Assembly: GCA_020055645.1 (NCBI GenBank)
Contig: CM034546.1
Location: 111,011,375 to 111,075,374 of the forward strand
Origin: Tomocerus qinae
Taxonomy: Eukaryota > Arthropoda > Collembola > Entomobryomorpha > Tomoceridae
Length of the DNA stretch: 64,000 nt
Direction: 5' to 3'
Shown: positions 35,101-47,900 of the stretch, in pieces
Layout of the letters: every line of letters starts with the position of its first letter
How positions within the stretch are numbered: the first letter of the stretch is position 1
The notes under the pieces: generated by a model
The model's input: only the letters and a program-made list of their open reading frames with translations
Told to the model about the DNA's origin: nothing
Database searches by the model: none
Made by a program: the position numbers and the translations under genes

Positions 35101-38100
35101 ATTATTGATTTACAATGCATGAGCCACACGGACTTTGCAAGTTAACATCGTGATGTTGCAATTGAAGTTATTCGATTTTTATATCATGTCGATTACCAAT
35201 ATGCAGATAACTATAATGCATTAATCCATATGAATACTATGAATTATTGTAGAAAATACTTGGCACATGCACTGAAAATCACGCAATTGTAATCCTTTCA
35301 GCAATAAAAGTTAGAAAAATTTTATAGTGTAGCGAAAAAGTTGATTTTATCAAGTCTATTTAGATTATTCTGAGTTAAATATTGTGTGTACCAACCTATG
35401 TCATTGTCAAACTCCTTGAATCGCTCATGAACAAATATACGGGAGACTCCAATCATTTTTTCCGTCCCTTCTGTTTTTGAACGATCGAATTCACCTGCGA
35501 AAAAATCTTAACATTAGAGAAACACTTTCTCAGAACTTTTTAAAAAAGGTTTATTGCGAGCACAAATCAATGACTGACATCACAGGTTTCTAGTATTTAC
35601 ATGAACAATAGCAAAATAAGTAATTTTGTGAGATCTCCAACTACTAACCTGCCATTACAAACCATTTCGTTCCTGAGTCAAGTCGGAAAATCTTATTAAC
35701 AAAACAATGACTCGCTGTTAGTACAAACTGATTGGAAATCAGAACTCCTCTAGAAAGTAAAAATAGTTAAAAAATTATATCTCATGCATATTAATGCATT
35801 TTCTCATGCATCTTATACTGTGTATGATTATGAACGTAACATTACCCACACCAGTGGCCCACAAAACCCATCGTAGGATGATGCAATTGAAGTGAGATCT
35901 ACAAAATGTATGTTGTAAGAACAGTCTCAACTTTATATCAAAATATGAATCATAATGTTTTCAGTATCAATTAACAAACCATCCAAGGCCAGCTGCCAGC
36001 AACAGCATCAACTCCAGAGACAATCCGTGCCAGTGGTCCATAAGACTCTGACGAACTTTTTTCAGTCCATTTCATGACTCTTGAATTTGATCGGCTTCTA
36101 TTCAGTCTGCGAGAGTCTGGAAAAGTTGGTGGCTCTTGGGAAAACAGCTTCGTTGGGTTCCTCGACTGGCGATGAGTGTAAAATATACTCTTGCCACATT
36201 CTGCAAATCATTTCAAACTTTACTAAATCTCATAAAATAATGAAATCAATGAGGTGGACATGACATGTGAACTACATAAGACAGAGCAACGGGTAAGTAT
36301 CGCTAAAACCGTAGTAGGTGCACTAGGTTAATGCATACTAATACATAATCCACCTACCTACTTTACTTATGTTATTATTTAGTCAAGTGTTACAGTACAT
36401 AGATGATTTCGTCAATATAACAAGTATCCAATGAAATATGCATTTCTTGGCCAGTTCTTAACCAAATCTATCTAATCTTTGTAGCATAACAGCTTTAATA
36501 GTTAATTAGTACTATTTCCTAAATGGCTCTGTAATACTACACAGTACACCTGAGCTGTATTAATTAAATACTGGGCTATTGTTAGGACTGCTAGGCTGAC
36601 TAGGTTATTATCCTGAGTTTGTAATACACTGTAACATGTACGTTTGGAAGTTATATATTTAACAAACTGTGACCAAGTGAGATGTTAAGTGTGAAAGTAG
36701 CGTGCAACCATGAAATTGGTTTTCATCTAGCTTCACAAGGGATTCGATGGGAACAAGTTCAGGATTTGACTCACGGACTTATATTGAAAAGTCCGTTTCA
36801 AATTCTTTTTGCTTGTAACCAATAGTGTATAATGCATTATAAGACTGAATAAGAGAGTAGATAGACGTCATTTGAATGCATATAAGATAAAAAGAAAGGG
36901 GATTTCAGAACTTAAAAATATTATTAGAGTTCACAGAAGTGAATAGACACAGTTTTGTAAATGATCTGTATGCACCTAGGATTCGCACACAAACACACAT
37001 GATTATGTACATGTTTATATTTACCCATGTCTAAATTAACATATATGAATCATCATTGAGGTAAGTAGTTGACTGAGAAAATACCACATCATGCCATAAC
37101 ATGGTTAACATCACCTACATAAATTTTATCCTGACCTTTACATTGTCAGTTGCACTTTTACAATACAGACTCACCTCAGAGTGTACGGGTTAATTGTCTC
37201 GATGTAATTTTCCATGTAAGTACCTAACCTAATTCTTATCGTTTATTCACACATGATTATTCATGGAAACTTCTGTTACTTAGCAAGTTTCAATCTTCAT
37301 TTATTTTTAACTATTCCATTGTCTGTTGAGTTACAAATAATTTTCTGTTACAATTTGGAGCATCTACAAATCTAATTGGGGACTATTAATAAGATGTACC
37401 TTCCTTATATTGGTATCAGTAATCTCCAATTTTAACAGTTTACCATATCTGTTGTAACTGTTCTCCATTTATACTTGGATATGTGTAGTCCAAATCTTTT
37501 TCACTACTCATATTCACATCAGTCATCAATGTTAAAGCCATTTATCAAAGTAAATACTTGGAAACTTTGAAATAAATAACAATGAACACTAAAGTGTATC
37601 AAATGTCTCATCACTTCTCTTATCAGTTTGCTTTGGCATACACAGTTTATTCTTTTCTACTACGTTTTTGCCCCTGCCTTACCCAAACATGTATTTTCAT
37701 GAACTGGTTTCGTTTGCTATTTTAACAATACTAAATTGAGTTGTAGTAGTACGGTGTGGAATACCTAGTTTGTTACTGGTACTTGAAATAGATATCATGC
37801 AAATATGTAGGATATGTCTACAGTTCATGATGATAGAAATGAATTTTTGCGTTAGCTACTCATAGGTACACATCTGACGATAAATCTGGCGTAATCGGAA
37901 CAGACTGCCCGTAGGGAGTATCGTATGTAAATAGTGTGATATACCTTTGATGTGCCCATACTGATTTATCTATTCTTAGGATGAATACGGTGACTATGTG
38001 AATACAGACTGACAATAAGCATACATTTCTGAAAAAGGAAGGTCATGCAGAGATACAGTATCGTCTGCCGATACGGCTTCGCACTCTGAATATTTTTTAC

Positions 38101-38781
38101 AATAATTACATTCATAGATAAGTGTGCGCCGTGAGTGGTGCACGAATTCGAACCAAAATTAGCAACAATGTGATGCTGTGTGATTCCCTTTCATCGTATC
38201 CGAATTGCGTGAAACATTTACCAATCTAACTTGGTGTACATGTATACCCAAAGTTTATTGGCTATTATCATTGCTTCCATTCAATTCACCAAATATCCAA
38301 CAAAGTGGACCCAATAATGTACCTATCTACTTAAGTAGGCATACCTACGGATTAGCTTAATAAAACAGTCTTAGCGTTGCACAGAACTAGCGCTAGGATG
38401 CTTTTTGATGTAAATATATAGGAAACAACAGGATGATCTTGAAATAAATGTACAATATTGGGTGGATCAGAGAACCAGACTCTAAACTCTGTGAATATTC
38501 ATGATATTTCTTATAAAAATTAAATTAGCTACAGACTAAGTCAATATATGCAATTTGAAGGAATTCGATTAATGTTATAATTTCGGCAAAAGGTCAAAGG
38601 TTGTATTAGAGATTCAATATACAAGCGTTAATTGTGTAGGAAAATATGAATGAAAAACTATGTTTGTCTTACGTGGACTGTTTTCAGGGAAGAGATGATA
38701 CGATTGCACATGAGAGTCAAGTATGAAGAAAATGATTACAATCTCCGCAATCCTCCTGGACACTTTTGCTCCATTTATCAT
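29170..38781 (-). CDS. secreted S1A-family serine protease, two-chain type
   Basis: Eleven coding exons: 38781-38673, 36200-35980, 35898-35846, 35749-35649, 35494-35396, 35009-34890, 34765-34716, 30016-29888, 29683-29671, 29421-29341 and 29246-29170 (1,053 nt, 350 residues). Exon 1 is a signal-peptide exon (hydrophobic EIVIIFFIL). A Ser/Arg-rich pro-region with Cys38 follows, then the activation site ARIVSG (cut after Arg95). Catalytic residues are all present: His142 in LTASHC, Asp193 in DNDIALVKL, Ser297 in GDSGGP. Cys213 in RPVCLPND would link to Cys38 after activation, as in two-chain proteases. The domain ends YLPWIRGKIRAHST. The residue six before the catalytic Ser, position 189 by chymotrypsin numbering, is Gly291 and not Asp, so trypsin-like cleavage after Arg/Lys is not expected. 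No clip, LDLa or CUB domain seen. The physiological substrate is unknown. Confidence 0.85.
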
Positions 38782-41700
38782 ATTTTTCCCCGACTCTGTT
38801 GTACAATAAGATGTGTAATTGTGAGATGCGTACACTTTGACTAGTCTTCGCACACATAAACAACATGCACATTCAGGGTAACGGATTTGTGTCACAATTT
38901 TCTTGTATGCACTTAAAGCTATGTAATTCCTCTGGAAATAGGGAAAACTGTATTTAAATGTTCTCAGTTTGGTTTGAATGTTTCTCAGATTGATCACAGG
39001 TGCAACGAAAGGTCGATCTAAAAGTTGTGACTGTTATTTTCAGTGATACACATTTAACTAGCAGTTAGAGACTGGTAGGAAATGAAAGAGGTGTGGAGAA
39101 CGAAGGAAATGGACACGGAGATGAAACGAAGGGAAAGATCTGATGCAAATTAGAAATGGAAAACCATATCTCACGATTTTGGCTTCTGTTGTGACTGTTC
39201 TTTTCCAATTGTAACAAATAAGTGAATTAAATCGGAGGTAAAAAGATGAATTTATATGATAGGGGAGAGGATATTTGGCATGTGAGTGTAAGGACTGTTA
39301 TGTAGATACAAAGTGATAAACAATATTAGCAACAGTTGTAAAAATGCACGTCATATTGATGAGCGTTAGTTGTAAAATAATGAAGTAAGACTTCTTGGGT
39401 AGAAAAGAATAACAACTTTTCCTTACTTTATTATTGCAGTCAAAGGACAAGTTTTCCATTCTTTGCAGTTATACAGTAACTGAGTTGAACTCATCTGAGC
39501 TAACCTAACCTCACACACATCACAACACAATCAATAGAATATCGTTATGCAATTAATAATGTATAGTGTGATCAGAACAGGACAGGAACTCGAGTTCGCA
39601 CAGCTCCTAGGAAAAAATGTGGTGGGAAATGAAAGGGAGAGGATGGATATGTGAGGGCAACGCGAGAAGACAAGACAAGTAGTCAAAGTCAAAGTTTTCA
39701 AACGTGAGTGGAGTGAGCACAAAGGGTAGGAATTAATAATGACAATCAAATGAGCAGCCAACTAACCCAAAGAACAAAAGTATTTAATATTAAAAGATTG
39801 GCTCAAACTAAAGAGAAATTAGATGGATGTGAGTTACAATAGGTAGGCATGTGTTTATTATTCGATTTTCAGTCTAATGCACATTTCTGAGAACGAGTTA
39901 AAGTTCTCAAAGTTTCAAGCTCTCACGTCAACACGAGTGAAGGAGCACTAATGTCATGTTTTCGTCTTCCTATGTAGCTACTTTGTAATGAATTCTACGT
40001 AACATTCAAACTAATTCTACCTTTTCACCAAAAAACTCACCCCAACCAAAGTGATATCAACACAAATACAAACTTTTGCTATTTTCTTGCGACTGCATCT
40101 GTCATGGAGGAATTCTCCGACTCAGTTTCTGCTGCAACAGTCCTGATTATTATTTTGCCTCGACAAATGGTTATGATTTGTTAATAAACTAGCGGTTTAT
40201 ACTCAGCTACCACAAAATAACTTGATTCAACCTAGTAGACAGTATTGAATCTCTATAAACTAAACTCTAGACTCTAGTTCAAGGGCTGACAGAGTAATTT
40301 TGCTTGACTTTCTTTAGAATCCCTTTCCCATCCTGCTTGCTTGGTATGGTAGGTAGCTTCAGGTATGTTATTAAAAATCGCTTCAAACTCGGCTCAGTTT
40401 GAATTTGACTTGGATGGTTTAGTTGCCGTGACTGAGCTAAAGAACGACAAGTTCATACATTTTTACTTCTCCCCTCCTAGTATATACATGCACATCTTGC
40501 AGGTACGCAGGTGGGTTTATTATATTCAAGTAGCTACAAAGATATTATGAACATAGGCATAATATATGTGTGTACATTAAGGTAGTTCTGTATTTAAGTC
40601 AGTACGGCAGTAGTACGACTACCTAATTGTAGTAAGTACTGTGCAAAACTCCTTCTGACGATGAGTGAGAATGATTTCCTCTCTGTTATTCCCAAGTCAT
40701 CCATGAAAACTTTCCGAACTCCCTTCATGCATTCACAATGTACTAATACACTACTTACATACCAAATAATTCCCTATATACATGTAGTACATCATTATTC
40801 TAGTAAACCATTTTACATACATGTACCACACAACTCATGTACTAAACTACTACACAATTTCATCTGGGTTTATATTAAAACATATGTTAGGTATTAGAAT
40901 ATTCGGGGACTTCAACATGTGTAATGTACGCCAATAAGTTACAGTATCAAATAGAATTGCACACTGATTCATAGTGCCATCCTTTTATATTTAGTGTGAT
41001 TACTTGTATTACTGAATACTCAGTGAATGAGTTTCGTGTGAATGTGTATACAATCAACAGAGCCGACAATGCCGAATACTTTAGTTTGTGTTACAACTAA
41101 TGTACACACTACAGTAAATTACAAAAGCAAATCTCATCTGCTATTTACACAGCGAGTCTATGCGTTTTAGATGTCCTGCTGTAAAAAATTACTGCAGATA
41201 TTTGTCCTGTGCATAGGATAAATAATCCGTTGTGCATGCATACTTAGATTCTAATGTAAACTTGCGGGTTGTGTTTTCCGAGTCCCAAAGTAAAGCAAAG
41301 ATGATACAAGAATCCATATTTTGACAGTGAATTGGATTATAAGAAAATTGCATCTTACTCTAACTCTTATTATGTGTCCATATTATTCCCCCGCATAGCA
41401 GAACAGATTTACCTCAACTATACCTATACATCTGTCTACATAATATGTAAACTAACATCCATATTTATGCAGCATTTAAACGGGTCTCGTGCTGTACTAT
41501 CATCATGAATAGATATGTTTCATGCACATCTTGTAGTTTTCGTCTAGGTGCTTGCGAGCTGTATTAAAATCTAGGTCGACCATTATAATCAAAAGTCAGA
41601 GCGAGAGATTCAATTCATGTGCATTACTTTACTGCATATATTATTACCTAGTGTAAGTATTATGCACATATCTAATTGTTGTACAGCATGGAGCGTCACA

Positions 41701-44700
41701 CACAGAGTTGCAATAACTTATAATGTCTCACTCATGCTCAGAGATTTAAGACAATTTTGCACTTTTCTGCTTACTGATAGCAACATTCTTGAATCACTAG
41801 ATTATTCTGTTCTAGTTAGGTATGCTTATCAACCTGTATAAGTTTGAATATAGATAATAATGTAAAATATCAAGAATAACTCAACTAATAACATAATTAC
41901 ATTTATTCACTGTTATAACTATCTTAACAATGCTTACAAGTAGCTATATACCACAGTATGTGGCGTTAGAAATAACCTGTAGGATAAAAGATAGGTATCA
42001 ATTGCTCTGTGAGTGAATCTGTATGGTGACGTGACAATATTTTATGCATATTAATTTTACTTAATTCCTAATCTACATTTAGGAATTTGTCGTTAGCATT
42101 TCATTTTGAATTATTTCATTTCTTTCCTTCTGATTGCCAAGCAAGCAAGAAGAAGCGCAAAAAATATAATCGCTTTGTGCTTCTGTTAAGAATGTTAGCA
42201 CGACAGAATGATGATACGAAACTTTTCTTCTCTGTATTATGTAGTGTCGTACTATCTAGAAGTACATCTGGGTTGATCCTGTATATTGTAGTGATGTGTG
42301 TAAGATCGTGGATAGCAGTGCAGTACCTAACTACTAATAAGAAGTAATATATAGTTGTTAAAGCATATTATAATAAACTTGAATGTCAAGGCAGACGAGG
42401 TTCGGAACTTCTTTCTTTTACACTTACACACATTTTAAACGCACTACTCTGTGCTATCGCGAATTGGTGAACGCAATTACTTACACATGCATTACACTGT
42501 ATCACTTTGAATGAAATTCTCATTTCATTACCATTGGGGCATGATTACTAGGTACAAATGGCATTTAATGCGTTCATCACTACTTTGTAAAGCTTTTATA
42601 AATGTAGCGACCAAAATCAAGTTGCGTAGCATTGCGTACAGAATATGGTTCAGACTTTACTATATCGCATTGATGTAAAAAATCTCATTTTAAGGCAGTC
42701 ACTTGAAGGTATATGCACAATAAATGATTTCAAATATATTTGAATGTCAAACGTTCCTGAATGTGGTATTACAGTTGAACGCATAGCTATAGTAGTAAGG
42801 TCCAAACACAAATACCTATAGTTTGCTAAGTGCTTTATTCATGACTCGGCCGGCAGCGTCGGCATTTATCCTTTAAAATGAGAAAAATGGGAAAGGGAGA
42901 TGACAAGAGGCTCATCAACTTAAAATCTTATTTATGGCCCAGATCTGTTTACAGAAAGTTCTTTGGTTTGTTGAATAGAGACGTTTGGATTGATTTATAA
43001 TAAAAAGCAATTCTCTATTTCTTGGTACTTTTTGTGGATTGGAAACCCAATAATCTATTGAACTCTCTACTGTTACGTCTATAGTATCTAGATTGGTAGG
43101 TGTATTGTACTACACACTATACATACTAATCTACTGCTTGTTCAAGTTTTTTAGCTATTACATCCAATTCTAATAACCACTAACCAAATTCATTTTCTTT
43201 ATGCGCTAACCATAACTGACCGATATATACTGATCAAACTGCTGATCAATAAAATAACTATACTAATATTATGTAAATTGGAAAGAAATGAAATATGAAC
43301 TAACAACAATGTAATTGTAGTTAAAAATCAGCTTTCTCTGGTTATCATGACCCTTATGGAAGAGGTCACTAAATCCTAAATTACACAAGATTTACTGTAC
43401 CTACAATAAATCTATATTTAATATCTTACTGCATTGCATTGGTTTTAAGATAAAAAGCCAATTATTACATGTTTCATGCAAACAAAAATGGAGCAATACG
43501 TTTCTGCTGTAGATGTTAAATTCAATGGGATAGGGATTGTTACTAATGTACTAATTTTGTATTTTGAAAAGTACACATTCCATCCCTATCGTAGTCCAAC
43601 TTTTGTTAAGACACGTGAGTATATTTAGGAAAATGAAATAAAGGTATCAATTTTGGATAGTAATATTCTTGTGTGTAAAATGTAATCATAGAACATAATG
43701 TATTTATTAGTATACATGCATTAACAGAAACGTTAATATAATTTCTTTACTAAAGATAGTCAAACACGGAGGTAATTAATATTAGTGAGTGATCGTGCGA
43801 AAAGAAATTCCTTAGGCATTTTGCAAAGTACTGTCATGTAACTATTTCAAACATGTGTAAGATAAGATATAGATTTGCTTGTATGTAGCATGAAGTATTT
43901 GTAAGTGTAAGAACTTGTATAAAGTGGGTGCACGAGATCTATAAAACACATGTAGCAATTAAATCTAATTTTGCAATTGATGCTTTGGCAGTGGTGTTTT
44001 TACATCGTAATAATTTTTCAGAGCTTGGTGGTACATGACATGTGTCATGATGACAGTTAAACGAAAACAATTACCAAATACAGAATTGCCGTTTTCTAAT
44101 AAACAGAAAGTGCAGAGCAGTACTATTTACTACTTGCCTAGAACTACTGACATTTAGCAAAGAGTAGAATAGATCGCGGCATGTAGCAAGTTGTGTTTAA
44201 CACAATAACGATTTGCAAATTACAATCATTCGTTTTATGCACCAATTTGCAGAGACAAGTAAAGGAACTTTCAACTGATAAATCTGTACTGTGCTAATAA
44301 CAATTAACTGCTACTAAGCAATGTCATGCGAAAGCCAAGAAATCCCAGTGCATAAAAAAAGCTCTAATTCCCCTTCCACTTTTTGATCACTTCGCTATGT
44401 ATCAAGAATGAAGAAGAAAAGAAAGAAAAACTTGAACTGCAAATAAGAAACTCCCGAGTGAGTGTTTATCGCGAGGTGACTTTGACTTCCTCTTTCATTT
44501 AGTCTTGACGGAATTCTTTATTCTCTACCTGTACAATTGTTAATGACGTTCTCGTGCATTCATCTTGATCTAATTCAACCAGCCAGACAAAAGCTCTCTC
44601 GATTCTCAATCCTTTGACCAACAGATTAAAAGTCGTCCGTGTACAATTCCCATCAATTTCTTGCTCATTGTTAGAGGATCTTTCTTAGGAGTTCAGTTCA

Positions 44701-44790
44701 CACATGCAACATCACTATAACTAATCTTTTTAAGACAAAAGGAAAAATCAATAAAAATCAGTTTACAACGTGAGTTATTAAGCTTCTCCG
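38782..44790. other. intergenic, no feature seen
   Basis: About 6 kb between the start of the protease gene and the 3' end of EPG5. The protease promoter and any 5' UTR exon must lie at the left end. I looked on the minus strand for LDLa-type or other extracellular exons that could extend the protease and found none. No RNA gene or long repeat recognised. Confidence 0.4.
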
Positions 44791-44796
44791 TTTATT
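44791..44796 (-). promoter_or_regulatory. poly(A) signal of EPG5
   Basis: AATAAA on the minus strand, 169 bases beyond the EPG5 stop. Confidence 0.5.
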
Positions 44797-44964
44797 GTTA
44801 AAATTTAGCAGAAAAGTAGTTCCGACATCACGCAATTTACAAACACTTAAGATCGATAAATGGAATTTTTTACTTCTTTTTCAACACGCATAATTTCAAA
44901 ATTAATCGCTTGTCTTAACTGTACGTAAATTAAAGTGGGCTACTGTAATGAGGTCTACAATTAC

Positions 44965-47900
44965 TCATTCAGTTATTGCACGTTTGACAAGAAATGGTTC
45001 GGTAAAAAGATAAAAGCTTAGCCTCTCGATGAATGCAGCAGCGTCTGACAGAGAATTGTTGGGATTCTTCATGAAATCTGTCGTGTAATCAATACACTCA
45101 AGCAAATCATTGTACTGCCTATTCAGTTTCAACGCTTCTAACTTTTCAATTCCTAGTAGTAGCTCTCCGTGAGGCTTTGCAGGGCTGAAAATATTTTCCA
45201 AGCACATTGTTTCATTAAGCTATCATAATATAATTTAAACCTTTTCCTATTACACGTCAACTTTTGATACAATGCTGCAGTATTTTAATCTCACCTTGTT
45301 TGGGCTTCAGAATCGACTTCCATGTAATGACCTACTGCCGGAGCCCTCATCCTGATAGGTGAATTTATAGGTATTTGTACCATCAAAAACAAACTGAGAC
45401 AACGAACAAACAATCGGCCCCTATAAAGTAATTTTAACGATTATTAGACACGCAAATTATGTTTCGTTTACTACGGAATATAGCTTAACAAACAAATACA
45501 TAAATATCATTTTACTATAATAATCTTTAACTTAGTATTGAACACAAACACATTCATTTCAATGCAACGTAGTAAATGCATAATTACGACCTATATTTCT
45601 TCAGTGACAAATAAAAGCCTGTCTGACAGAAAACGTATGATAATTTTCGAATATTAAAAACATCAATATTGATATTGGCGATTAGTAATTTATATCGCTA
45701 AAAATACTCATGCCTGTTTTGGGCATATTAACCCTAAGTAAGAATAGGGAGTATATCTACACTAAACGTGCGTGTAAGTTGAACTCCCAAGAACGAGCTA
45801 CGACTAATATTTTACGATCAACCCTGACTCTGAGTATAACAATGTCTGCAAGCAAATCGTACTTCATAAGCTTATAAACAGTCCATTTCCGTATTACTTA
45901 TTTGATTTCTGAGGCAAAAACTCCTGTTTCTTGTAAAACAACTATTTAAAAAGGTTACATTGGATTTACAATGGACGCATTAAAAAGAATTTATGGATTT
46001 CCTTCTTCCCAACCAAGAATAAAGTTAGAACTTACCTAATACTTAATTGAGATACTTTTCCTAATCCCAGCGCTCCGAGTAGACCCCAGCCTTGCTTGTC
46101 ATCAGCATTCGATGACAGATGATTAACAAAATGGTTTAAAAACTTCTTTGCATTAATCGAAACATTTTCTTTTGCTAAATCCAATAGATCTGAACTTATT
46201 TTAACTATGATACTGTATATTAATGGGAGAGCGGCTTCGTTAGATTCTCTAAAATGAAATAACAATTAGAATGTAAATGCATTTTTTTAAAACTGGAAAA
46301 GCTAAATTGTAAGATTGAATATCAAATAAATTCATAACATGTACATACTTAGGTTTGATGTTTTTCAATACATCAGTTAAGAAGGTGATTGAAGTGGCTT
46401 CTCCTTGGCTTAAGATATTATATCTTTTTATGAGTAAGCAATATAGCACCAGATAATGCCCATCTTTAGATGAAACATCAAAATAATTGACCAATTCGCC
46501 ATGGTCATGTATATTGGTGCAAACACTGGCTACAGCATCCCACGTTGATTCTGTTCTCATAAATACATCCATTCGCATGAAAAATATTGTACAACTATCC
46601 ACGCATTTGGCTTAGGTACATGTACAGTGAAAACTGCGAAACATTACGTAATGTAAACCAGCGTGGAATCTTAGGGTTCTTTTTTATATCATATTTCTCT
46701 AGTGTATAAGTGTAATGCATTTACCAGGATATTGAAAACAAAGACGAATGCATGTTTCAATGAGAGGAACTGTAACATAAGGATGAACTTTAGTGGAGAA
46801 GCTGAGCTGAATAACATTGTGTAAAAAGTTCAGTGGAGCATCCTTGTGCATTTCACACCATTCAATCAATGAATTCCTGGTGATCGTTCCCAAGTAATGA
46901 TGGGACATTAGAGAAATCAATTCCTTCAACTGAAGGCTACAGTCTTCATGTTCTATGCAAAAATAAACAACATTCACATAAGATATCGTTCATGCACCAT
47001 AGTTAAATTCTCATCATAAATGACTTACTAAATCTTCTCATTACGCAGACAATATCGTCAATCATATCACTAACTGCCTTTTCAAAATGCTTGCCATGTG
47101 TACCCACAAGGTTTTTGTACTTAGAGGAGACCGTAACCAGGAGTCTGACATACAATCTCACGAAAAGGTACCGCTTTTTGCTATACTCGGACAGGTTTCC
47201 TTTAAAACACTTTGTAGCTGAATCCGAGTCCATGGGGCTCCAATAACCAGACGCAACTTTCAAAACCCTAATAAAATATTGTAAATTAAAACATATTCAA
47301 TTTTTGAGTAAGTTTTAGAAAAACATCCTTACTTTAACGATGCTATATCCATATGATGAGTTGACTCCAAATTTAAGACAACACGTGGGTCAATACTCAT
47401 TACATACCAGTTCAGAATCGGCTCTAGTGACGCCAGGGTAATATGGTGCCATTTTATATTTTGAGACTTTTCCATTACGGAAACCCATGATGGAGACTAC
47501 AAAACATTTAATTAATAAGCATAAGGAAAAAAGTGATAATATAGCAGTACAATCATTTTCAAAAATAAATACGTACCTCTCTGGCGATACTATCGTTAGC
47601 TAATCGAACAGTTAAGTTGAGAACAATGGCATGGGCCTTTGTTATTAATGCACTATTATGCTGATTTCCCACAAGCAAATTGTGAATCCAATTCGACCAA
47701 TCAACTTGAGCGAAAACAACTCCAATAAAATTATGACATGCCGGCAAATATTTTTCAGCAACCTAATAAAAAACAATAACATATAGCACTAAATACACAA
47801 TTTTGAAAAGCAAATCCCAATTAATGTCCATTTTCTAAATATTCATGGCATTGGTCCAAATATTTTGGAATGACATACCTTATTCATGACCTCTAAATCT

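Noticed and set aside
38144..38154. Minus-strand GGTTCGAATTC resembling a tRNA B box
   Set aside because: No A box, no acceptor stem and no cloverleaf around it.
38030..38170. Minus-strand stretch with several cysteines
   Set aside because: It briefly reads like an extracellular module, but spacing matches no domain I know and it is not needed for the protease reading frame.
38614..38997. 127-codon minus-strand frame as a whole protein
   Set aside because: Only 38781-38673 fits: it starts at an internal Met with a signal peptide and ends at a GTAAGA donor in the phase needed by the protease exon at 36200.
40060..40170. Minus-strand frame ending in an acidic tail, possible last exon
   Set aside because: No convincing acceptor and no matching upstream exon or poly(A) signal.
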